From a virus: a stretch of DNA of 64,000 nucleotides. Both the position numbers and the translations under genes were made by a program. This document shows positions 12,804-20,326 of the stretch, piece after piece. Positions within the stretch are counted from its first letter, which is position 1, and each line of letters opens with the position of its first letter. The notes beneath the pieces are model-generated. The model saw only the letters and a program-made list of their open reading frames with translations. It made no database searches and was not told where the DNA came from. The stretch spans positions 23,452-87,451 of the IMG/VR virus record IMGVR_UViG_3300037502_000580; one strand, given 5' to 3'.

Positions 12804-12959
12804 TTAAAACCAAACTTCATCTTGCACACCATCACGGAGGCAGAAGGTCTCGCATGCGTCTGCAATGACCCCGAGGTTCCCGATGATGGGCAGATGGGCG
12901 ATGAAATTAAAAAGATATCCGATGGGTGATTTCAGAAATGAAACGATATGTTTTTTCAT
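12804..12959 (-). CDS. Hypothetical small hydrophobic protein
   Basis: 51 residues beginning MKKHIVSFLKSPIGYLFNFI, with a hydrophobic patch AHLPIIGNLGVIADACETFC. ATG 12959 is preceded by GGAGAATTTAGCC. It may be membrane associated. The close spacing to both neighbours in unit 1 supports it. Confidence 0.5.
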   Translation of the reverse strand: MKKHIVSFLKSPIGYLFNFIAHLPIIGNLGVIADACETFCLRDGVQDEVWF

Positions 12960-12986
12960 GGCTAAATTCTCCGATTAGGGTTAAGA

Positions 12987-13009
12987 CCCCCGTCACGATG
13001 TGACGGGGG
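12987..13009. promoter_or_regulatory. Operator palindrome 18 inside a 10-bp stem hairpin
   Basis: The operator GTCACGATGTGAC (12992-13004) is extended by five C/G pairs into a perfect 10-bp stem just after the paralogue B stop. No T-run follows, so it is a weak terminator at best; it may combine operator and RNA-hairpin roles. Confidence 0.7.
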
Positions 13010-13018
13010 GAAGGGTTA

Positions 13019-13603
13019 CTACACCGACTCTTTCAGAAGGCCATCAGTCACTGCGGCTTCTTCAATGTCTGCCCACATCTCTAGGACATTCTCCACGGCC
13101 TGAGGTTCACATTGGGGCAGGTGGTTTCTCAGGACACGCAAGGCCTCTGCGACTTTATCGTATGAGGTGGTGCCTGAACCTGTGCCGGGGGCTTTGGCCT
13201 CTTTCGGCACATAGACATCAGTCAGGCCTGCGGCCTCCACCGCATAGGCCAGAAACCGACTCCATTGTTCGCGGGGATTTCCGCCATCCTCTGAACGGGC
13301 CTTCACGCGATCAGTCACTGCGGCCTTGATGCCTGAGGCATACTCTTTAATCGTTTTATAGGTCTCAGAGTTTACGGCCTTTAACTCTGCCACCTTGCGT
13401 TTGGCAGTCGCGGCAATGGCCTCATCGCGTTTGGAAAGCATGGCGATGTGAATCCATTCATTACCGAATAGATCGATGGCCTTGTGTGACATGTCACGCC
13501 ATGCGGCCTTAATCGCGGCAGAGGCCTCAGACTGAAGGTCAAGGGTAGCGTCAACAATGGCGCCGAAGGATACTAGCTTTTCGTTTGTCGTTTGTACTTG
13601 CAT
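13019..13603 (-). CDS. Paralogue B of a duplicated phage protein
   Basis: 194 residues starting MQVQTTNEKLVSFGAIVDAT. It aligns end to end with paralogue A: WIHIAMLSKRDEAIAATAKR, VKARSEDGGNPREQWSRFLA, TGSGTTSYDKVAEALRVLRN and the C-terminal EEAAVTDGLLKESV. ATG 13603 follows GGAGATTTAAAA, the same leader as paralogue A. It is first in unit 1 (P1 at 13677-13702). The codon choice differs (more GCC and GGCC-like strings), so the copy is old or one copy was acquired from a related phage. Function is unknown. Confidence 0.75.
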   Translation of the reverse strand: MQVQTTNEKLVSFGAIVDATLDLQSEASAAIKAAWRDMSHKAIDLFGNEWIHIAMLSKRDEAIAATAKRKVAELKAVNSETYKTIKEYASGIKAAVTDRVKARSEDGGNPREQWSRFLAYAVEAAGLTDVYVPKEAKAPGTGSGTTSYDKVAEALRVLRNHLPQCEPQAVENVLEMWADIEEAAVTDGLLKESV

Positions 13604-13622
13604 TTTTAAATCTCCAGAAGGT

Positions 13623-13635
13623 GTCACATCGTGAC
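13623..13635. promoter_or_regulatory. GTCAC-N3-GTGAC palindrome 19
   Basis: GTCACATCGTGAC between P1 and paralogue B. Confidence 0.85.
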
Positions 13636-13676
13636 GGGTTAAGGGTTACTAAGGTTTTCTGCCCTAGTGACGGTTG

Positions 13677-13702
13677 GACAATGAAAGCCGGGGATTAGTT
13701 CC
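13677..13702 (-). promoter_or_regulatory. GGAACTA-N16-GTC promoter-like element P1
   Basis: Minus-strand GGAACTA (13702-13696), 16 bp, then GTCCAACCG. The spacer shares GGCTTTC with P5. Operators lie 7 bp upstream (13710) and downstream (13623). Confidence 0.55.
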
Positions 13703-13709
13703 CTGACAT

Positions 13710-13722
13710 GTCACGATGTGAC
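13710..13722. promoter_or_regulatory. GTCAC-N3-GTGAC palindrome 20
   Basis: GTCACGATGTGAC upstream of P1. It is the rightmost perfect copy; none was found in the late operon or the right arm. Confidence 0.85.
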
Positions 13723-13926
13723 GGGGTACCGGACGGGGGCACCCCCCGCCAGCGAGGGGGGGATGGAGCCTCATGACATATTAAACCGCACGACCAATCT
13801 CAACTTTTTCAAACTCCCCCCTCCCCTATGTTAGTCTTCGCTAACTTACCCGTACCCCCCATTTCCCCTAATACCACCCCCTTGTTTTCTGCTGGAGTCC
13901 CGGCTCCTTCGGTGCTATATTTTTCT

Positions 13927-14003
13927 GGGGTAGGTAGTCGGCGCGGCGACTCTAAACAGCCCGTAGCTCCTTTGGCTGGGTGCAAATGTAAAAATCCTAC
14001 CCC
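13927..14003. ncRNA. Candidate structured RNA (three-way junction)
   Basis: GGGGTAGG (13927-13934) pairs with CCTACCCC (13996-14003). Enclosed are AGTCG-gcgcgg-CGACT (13936-13951) and CAGCC...GGCTG (13957-13961 with 13974-13978). These make a closed multi-branch fold on either strand, so the orientation is unknown. It does not fit a tRNA: there is no T-arm pairing. It lies just upstream of the late start. Confidence 0.4.
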
Positions 14004-14021
14004 CCTACTATTTTTTGTGTT

Positions 14022-14027
14022 TATAAT
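14022..14027 (+). promoter_or_regulatory. TATAAT -10 element of the late operon
   Basis: A perfect TATAAT ends 6 bp before the ATG at 14034, so a normal start site would fall on or next to the start codon. No clear TTGACA lies 16-18 bp upstream, so an activator or extended contacts may be needed. Confidence 0.5.
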
Positions 14028-14033
14028 CCGCGC

Positions 14034-14657
14034 ATGCAACTACTTGAACCGGAAGTAGGCGTGGACGTTCCAGAGTCCAACTTTAATTTTCAAGACGTAT
14101 ACGAGAAAGCTCGTATCGCGTGCAATACTGCTTTGGAATTAAACCAACGTGGTATGCCTATCGAGATCGATAAAGAAGATGAACTCTTTGCTGAGAGGAT
14201 CATCAAGGAAGAGATCTCAATCCCCACCAACTACAATTTCTCTGCTGGTACCGCAGTAAAACTCGGCGCACTGCTGCAAGAGTACGACGTGCAGGTTGCC
14301 AAAAGTGCTGCCCAGTTACGTACCGTCTCCACTAACAAACTCATAGAAATGCTAGACGACCCAGACCCCAAGGTCAGGCTTAAGGCTATTGAGTTAATCG
14401 GCAAGATTGCTGACGTGGGTCTCTTTGCTGAGAGAACCGAGATAACCATAAATCACAAGTCAACTATCGAGTTGCAGCAGGAGTTGGCTAAGTTAGTAAG
14501 TGACTATGTGGATGTGGAAACCAAGTTAGTAACAAGTGACACGGAGGAAGAAGAGGAAGAAGATGGGGCACCACGAGAAGAGGAAGAAAGAGAGAGCGCT
14601 GGCACGCAAGAAGGAGATGCAGAAGCTGCTAGAGACGAAACTGAGGAAGACAAGTGA
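14034..14657 (+). CDS. Terminase small subunit (probable)
   Basis: 207 residues directly upstream of the terminase large subunit. The central helical region (VRLKAIELIGKIADVGLFAE) and KSAAQLRTVSTNKLIEMLDD fit a DNA-recognition subunit. The C-terminal 45 residues are extremely acidic (SDTEEEEEEDGAPREEEERE). ATG 14034 has no Shine-Dalgarno sequence but sits 6 bp after a TATAAT, suggesting leaderless translation. The stop overlaps the next start as TGATG. It recognises DNA and regulates the packaging ATPase in related phages; assignment is by position and composition. Confidence 0.7.
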   Translation: MQLLEPEVGVDVPESNFNFQDVYEKARIACNTALELNQRGMPIEIDKEDELFAERIIKEEISIPTNYNFSAGTAVKLGALLQEYDVQVAKSAAQLRTVSTNKLIEMLDDPDPKVRLKAIELIGKIADVGLFAERTEITINHKSTIELQQELAKLVSDYVDVETKLVTSDTEEEEEEDGAPREEEERESAGTQEGDAEAARDETEEDK

Positions 14658-14730
14658 TGGGGGCCAACGAGACCCAGAACCTCCTCGACCCGGAGATTCT
14701 CAAAAAGATCATCCCAAAGCTGCCGCCTGA
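14563..14730 (+). CDS. Possible overlapping basic small protein
   Basis: 55 residues, MGHHEKRKKERALARKKEMQ then KLLETKLRKTSDGG, in another frame across the end of the small terminase gene and the start of the large one. The purine-rich GGAAGAAGAGG upstream acts as a ribosome-like sequence. Basic-versus-acidic frames of an A/G-rich repeat arise easily by chance, so this is tentative. Confidence 0.3.
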   Translation: MGHHEKRKKERALARKKEMQKLLETKLRKTSDGGQRDPEPPRPGDSQKDHPKAAA

Positions 14731-16177
14731 GAAGCAGATCGCTGCCAAAGTTCTCATAGAGGAACTCAAAAACCGCAAGTACAAACAACTTGCACAGAGT
14801 AACTTTCTCACCTTTGTAAAACATGTTTGGCCTGAGTTCATACATGGCAAGCACCATGAGATCATGGCTGATGCGTTTGAGAGAGTTGCCAGGGGTGAGT
14901 TAAAGAGGCTCATCATCAACATGCCACCACGGCATACAAAATCTGAGTTTGCCTCTTACCTGCTTCCATCTTGGTTCCTGGGTAAGTTCCCACAGAAGAA
15001 GGTCATACAGACCTCGCACACGGCTGAGCTTGCTACAGACTTCGGTCGTAAGGTGAGAAACCTTGTGGACAATCCGATGTACAAAGAAGTGTTTACGAGT
15101 GTTGCACTGCAATCAGACTCAAAGGCCGCTGGGCGATGGAACACAAACCACGGCGGTACGTACTTCGCTATTGGTGTGGGAGGCGCGGTAACAGGTAAAG
15201 GTGCTGACCTGCTGATTATTGACGACCCGCACTCAGAACAAGAAGCCATACTGGCGGAAGTTAACCCAGACATATACGATAAGGTCTACGAGTGGTACTC
15301 CTCAGGGCCACGGCAGCGTCTGCAGCCAGGGGGAGCTATTGTCATCGTTATGACCAGATGGTCAAAGAGAGACCTGACGGCACAGGTAGTTAAGGCCTCT
15401 GTGCAGCGTGGGGGAGATGAGTGGGAGGTCATTGAGCTTCCCGCGATACTGCCAAGTGGCAAGTCTTTGTGGCCCGAGTTCTGGAGTCTGGATGAGTTAA
15501 GCGCTCTGAAAGAAGAACTTCCGGTGCATAAATGGATGGCGCAGTACATGCAAGCGCCTACCGGAGCAGAAGGTGCGCTGATAAAGAAGGAGTGGTGGCA
15601 GACCTGGGAGCATGAAGACCCCCCATCTTGTGAATACATAATCCAGTCTTGGGATACGGCGCATACAAAAAGTACGCGGTCAGACTATTCTGCCTGTATA
15701 ACGCTGGGCATATTCACAACCGAGGATGCAGGGCCACAAATTATTCTGATTGATGCTTTTAAAGACCGGCTGGAGTTTCCAGAGTTAAAAGCCAAGGCGC
15801 TTGAGAAATACAAAGAGTTCCAGCCAGACTGCTGCATTATTGAGGCCAAGGCGGCAGGGGCACCCCTTCTACAAGAGTTAAGGCGCATGGGCATACCGAT
15901 TCAGGACTATACGCCGGTGCGTGGGAACGATAAGATTACTAGGGTCAATGCGGTAGCGGATCTATTTGCCTCAAAAATGATCTGGGCACCGAAGATGCGT
16001 TGGGCTGAAGAAGTTATAGAGGAGTTTGCATCTTTCCCCGCTGGGGAGCATGATGACTTGGTTGACGCTATGACACAGGCGTTACTTAGATTTAGGCAGG
16101 GCGGTCTAGTTCGCCTACACAGTGACGAGCCTGATGAGCCACGGGAGTTCAGGCGTCGGGGCAAAGCATATTACTAG
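14657..16177 (+). CDS. Terminase large subunit
   Basis: 506 residues. The ATPase domain has an atypical Walker A NMPPRHTKSEF, the adenine-side RRLIINMPP context and Walker B LLIIDDPHSE; the motif III-like VIVMTRWSKRDLTAQ follows. The nuclease half begins at IQSWDTAHTKSTRSDYSAC, whose Asp residues are typical metal ligands, and ends with EHDDLVDAMTQALLRF. It drives ATP-powered DNA packaging into proheads at the portal. ATG 14657 is in the TGATG overlap with GAGGAAG before it; a GTG lies one codon earlier. Confidence 0.95.
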   Translation: MGANETQNLLDPEILKKIIPKLPPEKQIAAKVLIEELKNRKYKQLAQSNFLTFVKHVWPEFIHGKHHEIMADAFERVARGELKRLIINMPPRHTKSEFASYLLPSWFLGKFPQKKVIQTSHTAELATDFGRKVRNLVDNPMYKEVFTSVALQSDSKAAGRWNTNHGGTYFAIGVGGAVTGKGADLLIIDDPHSEQEAILAEVNPDIYDKVYEWYSSGPRQRLQPGGAIVIVMTRWSKRDLTAQVVKASVQRGGDEWEVIELPAILPSGKSLWPEFWSLDELSALKEELPVHKWMAQYMQAPTGAEGALIKKEWWQTWEHEDPPSCEYIIQSWDTAHTKSTRSDYSACITLGIFTTEDAGPQIILIDAFKDRLEFPELKAKALEKYKEFQPDCCIIEAKAAGAPLLQELRRMGIPIQDYTPVRGNDKITRVNAVADLFASKMIWAPKMRWAEEVIEEFASFPAGEHDDLVDAMTQALLRFRQGGLVRLHSDEPDEPREFRRRGKAYY

Positions 16178-16193
16178 GGGTTAAGGACAGATT

Positions 16194-18665
16194 ATGGCTA
16201 TTGAAAAATCGGTTTATTCAGCACCAATGGGACTCGCTGATTTAGCACAAGAACCGGATATCGAGATTGAGATCGAAGACCCCGAGAGTGTTGAGATCCG
16301 CGCCGGTGGGCTTGAGATAGAAATTGGCAAAGGTGGTGGAGAGGGGCTTGATGACTTCACTGCAAACCTGGCTGAGCATTTAGATGACAGCGCATTAGGT
16401 GTTCTAGCCGATGAATTAGTTGGCAACTTCACACAAGATAAAGACTCCCGCAAAGACTGGGAGAAAACATACAAAGATGGACTGAAGTTACTGGGCCTAA
16501 AGATTGAAGATAGAACAGAACCTTGGCCCGGAGCCTGCGGTGTATTTCACCCGCTACTCACAGAGGCGGTGGTTAGATTCCAAGCCGATGCGATTATGGA
16601 GACTTTCCCCGCGTCAGGCCCGGTTAAGACGCAGATTATTGGAAAACTTACCCGACAGAAGGAACAAGCAGCGATTCGTGTCAAAGATGACATGAACTAC
16701 AAGCTCACGGTAGGCATGTCTGAGTACCGTGCAGAGCATGAAAGGATGCTGTGGAGCCTTGCGTTGGCGGGTTCCGCGTTCAAAAAGGTCTATTTCGACC
16801 CCAATTTAGACCGGCAAGTGTCACTTTTTGTCCCGGCAGAAGACTTTATTATCAGTTACGGGGCCTCAGACCTAAGAACGTGCGGCAGATACACGCACGT
16901 CATGCGTAAAACGGTCAACGATGTTAAGAAGTTACAGGTTGCGAGGTTCTACAGAGACGTAGAACTGCCTGATCCTGACCAGATGCCCACTGATTTTAGT
17001 GAGGTTGACCCCGAGGACGATGCCTCGACCATCATTCAGGACGACAGATATCTCATTTTAGAGATGCACGTTGACCTTGATATCGAGGAAGACCCCTTTA
17101 GAGACGAAGATGGCATTGCACTTCCATATGTAGTCACGATTGAGAGGTCATCGAACACGATTCTGTCCATACGTCGTAACTGGAACCCCGATGACAAGCT
17201 GCGTTTAAAGCGCATGCACTTCGTTCATTACATCTACATCCCCGGTTTTGGCTTCTACGGCTACGGTCTCATACATCTTATCGGTGGACACTCTAAATCC
17301 AGCACCTCTTTGCTGCGTCAACTGGTCGATGCGGGTACGTTGGCGAACCTTCCTGGCGGTCTTAAGACCCGTGGGTTGCGGATTAAGGGTGATGACACCC
17401 CGATTGCGCCTGGAGAGTTCCGAGATGTGGACGTGGCGAGTGGAAGTATCACTGAAAACATCACTTTCCTGCCCTACAAAGAGCCGAGTCAGACCCTATT
17501 GGCACTTATGGACAACATTGTTGCCCAGGGGCGGTCACTTGCGGCTGTTGCAGAGCTGAAAATACAAGATGTCAACAAAGAAACGCCTGTTGGCACTACG
17601 TTAGCCCTCTTAGAGCGGTCTCTGAAGGTCATGTCAGCGGTACAAGCGCGGATACATGCCGCGATGAAGATCGAGTTTGGTCTTCTGAAGGAGATCATCG
17701 CTGAATTTGCCCCTGATGAGTACGAGTACGAGCCAGATGGTGCGTTTGATGGGCTGGTTGAGGCCAGCCGTGACGACTACGAGCTTGTTGAGGTGGTGCC
17801 GGTCTCTGATCCCAACGCATCGACGTTCAGCCAGCGGGTTATTCAGTACCAAGCAGCACTTCAGTTAGCCAATACAGCGCCACAACTGTATGACATGGCT
17901 CAGTTGCACAGGCAGATGCTTGAAACGCTGGGCATGAGGAACGTGCAGAAGATTCTGCCGCTGGATGAGGACAAGAAACCGGTAGATCCGATCTCTGAGA
18001 ACATGAACATCATGAATATGAAGCCTGTGAAGGCCTTCTTGTATCAAGATCATGATGCTCACCTCAAGGTTCACACGGCGATGGCACAAGATCCGGTACT
18101 TGCACAGGCGCTAGGACAGAACCCGCAGGCTCAGACCATGGCGGCGGCTCTTCAGGCTCACATTGCTGAGCATTTGGCCTTCCAATACCGTCAGAAGATT
18201 GAGACTGTCATGGGTGCGCCTCTGCCCCCGCCTGATGCTCCGTTGCCTGAGGCCATGGAGATTGAGATGTCTCGTGTTGCTGCACAGGCAGCACAGATGG
18301 TTACGGGCATGAGTCGTCAAGAGATGGCGGCGATGCAGGCCCAGCAAGCCCAGCAGGATCCGGTTGTGCAGATGCAGCAGCAAGAACTGCAGCTTAAGAC
18401 CGCAGAACTACAGCGCAAGGCACAGAAAGATCAGATGGACTCGCAGCTTAGAGCAGCACAGATTGAGACCGAAAGGTTGCGGATTGAACAACAGGCCGAG
18501 ATTGATGGTGCCCGGCTTGGCGCACAGATAGCCAAAGATCAGACTCAACAGCAGTTCCAAGAGAGTGTTGAGGCGGTGAAGCAGGAAATAGAGGGTACAC
18601 GGATGGGGATGGACATGGCTAGATCCCTAGAACAGGCGCAAGCCAAACAACCACAAGGTGAATAA
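16194..18665 (+). CDS. Portal protein (P22-like)
   Basis: 823 residues, a length typical of large podovirus portals. An acidic N terminus is followed by KDSRKDWEKTYKDGLKLLGL, WPGACGVFHPLLTEAVVRFQ and the crown/wing segment with FGFYGYGLIHLIGGHSKSST. The C terminus (about 690-823) is Gln-rich coiled coil (MQQQELQLKTAELQRKAQKD), fitting a barrel extending into the capsid. ATG 16194 follows AAGGACAG. It forms the dodecameric DNA channel and binds terminase, then the adaptors. Confidence 0.9.
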   Translation: MAIEKSVYSAPMGLADLAQEPDIEIEIEDPESVEIRAGGLEIEIGKGGGEGLDDFTANLAEHLDDSALGVLADELVGNFTQDKDSRKDWEKTYKDGLKLLGLKIEDRTEPWPGACGVFHPLLTEAVVRFQADAIMETFPASGPVKTQIIGKLTRQKEQAAIRVKDDMNYKLTVGMSEYRAEHERMLWSLALAGSAFKKVYFDPNLDRQVSLFVPAEDFIISYGASDLRTCGRYTHVMRKTVNDVKKLQVARFYRDVELPDPDQMPTDFSEVDPEDDASTIIQDDRYLILEMHVDLDIEEDPFRDEDGIALPYVVTIERSSNTILSIRRNWNPDDKLRLKRMHFVHYIYIPGFGFYGYGLIHLIGGHSKSSTSLLRQLVDAGTLANLPGGLKTRGLRIKGDDTPIAPGEFRDVDVASGSITENITFLPYKEPSQTLLALMDNIVAQGRSLAAVAELKIQDVNKETPVGTTLALLERSLKVMSAVQARIHAAMKIEFGLLKEIIAEFAPDEYEYEPDGAFDGLVEASRDDYELVEVVPVSDPNASTFSQRVIQYQAALQLANTAPQLYDMAQLHRQMLETLGMRNVQKILPLDEDKKPVDPISENMNIMNMKPVKAFLYQDHDAHLKVHTAMAQDPVLAQALGQNPQAQTMAAALQAHIAEHLAFQYRQKIETVMGAPLPPPDAPLPEAMEIEMSRVAAQAAQMVTGMSRQEMAAMQAQQAQQDPVVQMQQQELQLKTAELQRKAQKDQMDSQLRAAQIETERLRIEQQAEIDGARLGAQIAKDQTQQQFQESVEAVKQEIEGTRMGMDMARSLEQAQAKQPQGE

Positions 18666-18868
18666 TGGAAGCACCACGATCCTTTGAGGAGCTTATTCGG
18701 AAGAAAATCCGAGATCACATGAACAACTACGCCGATGATTTAGCGACCGGCGGCGCAAAAGATTACCCCGACTATAGGTTTCAGGTCGGAGTTATTCAAG
18801 GATTAGCCATGGCAGAACGGGAAATCCTTGACCTTGTTGAAACCGCGAGAAAGGCAGAAGGACTATGA
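18665..18868 (+). CDS. Conserved small head-operon protein
   Basis: 67 residues (SFEELIRKKIRDHMNNYADD, LATGGAKDYPDYRFQVGVIQ then GLAMAEREILDLVE). It starts at the TAATG overlap with the portal stop and ends in an ATGA overlap with the GroES-like gene. The 'A..YPDYRxQVGxIxGLxxAERE' form is common next to phage portal genes, with no proven function. Confidence 0.75.
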   Translation: MEAPRSFEELIRKKIRDHMNNYADDLATGGAKDYPDYRFQVGVIQGLAMAEREILDLVETARKAEGL

Positions 18869-19263
18869 CATCACGCATAGGTGCAGTGGATAAAGAAGCG
18901 ACCGTTAGAAAGGCGCAAGAGATTGGGGAAATAAAGATGCCCAATCCGGTGGGGTACAAGATATTAATTACCCTGCCGAGAATAGAGGACAAGATTGGTG
19001 ATTCAGGAATCATTCTGGCTGACTCTACAAAGAAAGCCGAAGAAGTAGCATCTTGTTTGGGTTTTGTTCTTAAGCTGGGCGAACTCGCATACCGAGATCA
19101 GGATAAGTTTCCTAATGGCCCATGGTGCAAAGAAGGTGATTTTGTCATCATGCGTAATTATTCTGGAACCCGCTTCTTGGTTGATGGACAAGAGTTTCGG
19201 TTGATTAATGACGACCAAGTTGAGGCGGTCGTTGACGATCCTCGTGGTTACACACGTGCGTAA
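18865..19263 (+). CDS. GroES-like co-chaperonin
   Basis: 132 residues. PVGYKILITLPRIEDKIGDS GIILADSTKK is the GroES N-terminal strand and mobile-loop layout, then VLKLGELAYRD, WCKEGDFVIMRNYSGTRFLV and a closing LINDDQVEAVVDDP. Phage co-chaperonins adapt host GroEL for folding of the capsid protein (T4 gp31 is the known example). It sits between portal and scaffold, fitting head assembly. The family call is from motif order; divergence from bacterial GroES is large. Confidence 0.8.
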   Translation: MTSRIGAVDKEATVRKAQEIGEIKMPNPVGYKILITLPRIEDKIGDSGIILADSTKKAEEVASCLGFVLKLGELAYRDQDKFPNGPWCKEGDFVIMRNYSGTRFLVDGQEFRLINDDQVEAVVDDPRGYTRA

Positions 19264-19273
19264 GGAGTAGGAA

Positions 19274-20326
19274 ATGCCAAAAGAAGAAATCGTTACCACC
19301 CTAGAAGAAATCAATAGTCAGCTCGCTAATAAGGGCGATCTGCCCGAAGTAGAACCTGAAGGCACAGAAATTGGTTTCCCACCGGAACCAAAAGACCCGC
19401 CTAAGAAGCAGGCCAAAGAGAAGATTGATATAGAAATTGTTGATGACACGCCCCCGGAAGATCGTGGGCGTAAGCCCATGAAGACTCCCCCTAAGGACGG
19501 GGATGAGATCGACGAGGTTAATGAGAAAGTCCAGAAGCGCATGGACGAACTCAAACGCGCTTGGCATGAAGAGCGCAGGGCTAAAGAACAGGCAGCTAGG
19601 GAGCAGTCAGAGGCTCTAGCATATGCAAAAGCCCTGGTGGAAGAGAATAAACGGCTACAGAAGAAACTCAGTGCCGGTGAGCAGATTATGGTTAAGGAAG
19701 CTCAGACTAAAGCTGAGTTGGCCCTTAAGTCTGCCAAACGTTCTCTACAAGAAGCACAGGAAAGTGGGGACTCAGAAAAGGCCGCAGATGCCATGTCTGA
19801 GATTACTAGGGTGACTATGGAGCAGGAGAATTGGAAGAGATTCCAACCTACTCAAGTACCTGACGATCCTGAACCCACTTTACAACCGCAAAATAATAAT
19901 GTAGCTTACTCACAAACTGTTCAGCAGCAGACAGCCGCTCCTGACGAAAAGGCCGTGTCTTGGTATAACAAAAATACCTGGTTCGGCGTTGACGAAGAGA
20001 GAACTGCATTTGCTTATGGACTGCATCAGAAATTAGTCAATGAAGGGATTGATCCCCGAAGTGACAGTTACTACGAGCGCATTGACGCTCGGCTGCGGCA
20101 AGTTTTTCCCGAGAAGTTTACCTCTGAGACTCCAGAAGATCATGAGGAAGACGTTCAGCAAAAACGGGTAGAAAAACGCCAACAAACAACGGTGGTAGCA
20201 CCGGCGACACGGACGACCTCAAGTAAGAAAATTGTCCTGACTAAATCTCAGGTAGCAATAGCTCGGCGCTTGGGTGTTCCTTTAGAAGTTTATGCGAAAC
20301 ATGTTGCTCTGCAGGAGAATAGATAA
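19274..20326 (+). CDS. Scaffolding protein (probable)
   Basis: 350 residues, highly charged. An acidic Pro-rich N terminus (EVEPEGTEIGFPPEPKDPPK) is followed by a long coiled coil (about 80-190, RMDELKRAWHEERRAKEQAA), a Gln/Thr-rich linker and a basic C terminus ending GVPLEVYAKHVALQE. Coiled-coil length, charge and position just before the capsid genes are those of podovirus scaffolds. ATG 19274 follows AAGGAGTAGGAA. Confidence 0.8.
   Translation: MPKEEIVTTLEEINSQLANKGDLPEVEPEGTEIGFPPEPKDPPKKQAKEKIDIEIVDDTPPEDRGRKPMKTPPKDGDEIDEVNEKVQKRMDELKRAWHEERRAKEQAAREQSEALAYAKALVEENKRLQKKLSAGEQIMVKEAQTKAELALKSAKRSLQEAQESGDSEKAADAMSEITRVTMEQENWKRFQPTQVPDDPEPTLQPQNNNVAYSQTVQQQTAAPDEKAVSWYNKNTWFGVDEERTAFAYGLHQKLVNEGIDPRSDSYYERIDARLRQVFPEKFTSETPEDHEEDVQQKRVEKRQQTTVVAPATRTTSSKKIVLTKSQVAIARRLGVPLEVYAKHVALQENR

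Larger units (their letters stand above)
13604..14033. other. 430-bp divergent control region
   Basis: It separates the minus-strand early arm from the plus-strand late operon. It holds palindromes 19 and 20, element P1, a GC-rich hairpin (CCCCCC 13742-13747 with GGGGGG 13756-13761), a GTTAG-tcttcg-CTAAC type hairpin near 13830, a candidate folded RNA (13927-14003) and a TATAAT at 14022. No convincing gene is seen; the minus-strand open frame across it has no ribosome site. Confidence 0.6.

Noticed and set aside
13488-13500. GTGACATGTCAC in paralogue B as another operator
   Set aside because: The half-sites are in the reverse order with a 2-bp spacer, and the position is not conserved in paralogue A.
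13019-13627. Longer N terminus for paralogue B
   Set aside because: The extra codons lie in the operator and leader; the ATG at 13603 has a strong GGAG site shared with paralogue A.
2565-13722. CRP-type sites
   Set aside because: CRP sites are TGTGA-N6-TCACA; here the half-sites are in the opposite order (GTCAC then GTGAC) and 3 bp apart.
13927-14003. tRNA gene
   Set aside because: The acceptor-like helix and two hairpins are present, but no T-arm pairing or TTC loop and no anticodon stem of 5 bp.
13809-14039. Minus-strand 76-codon open frame over the control region
   Set aside because: No ribosome site, overlap with the late promoter and leader, and composition explained by the GC-rich hairpins.
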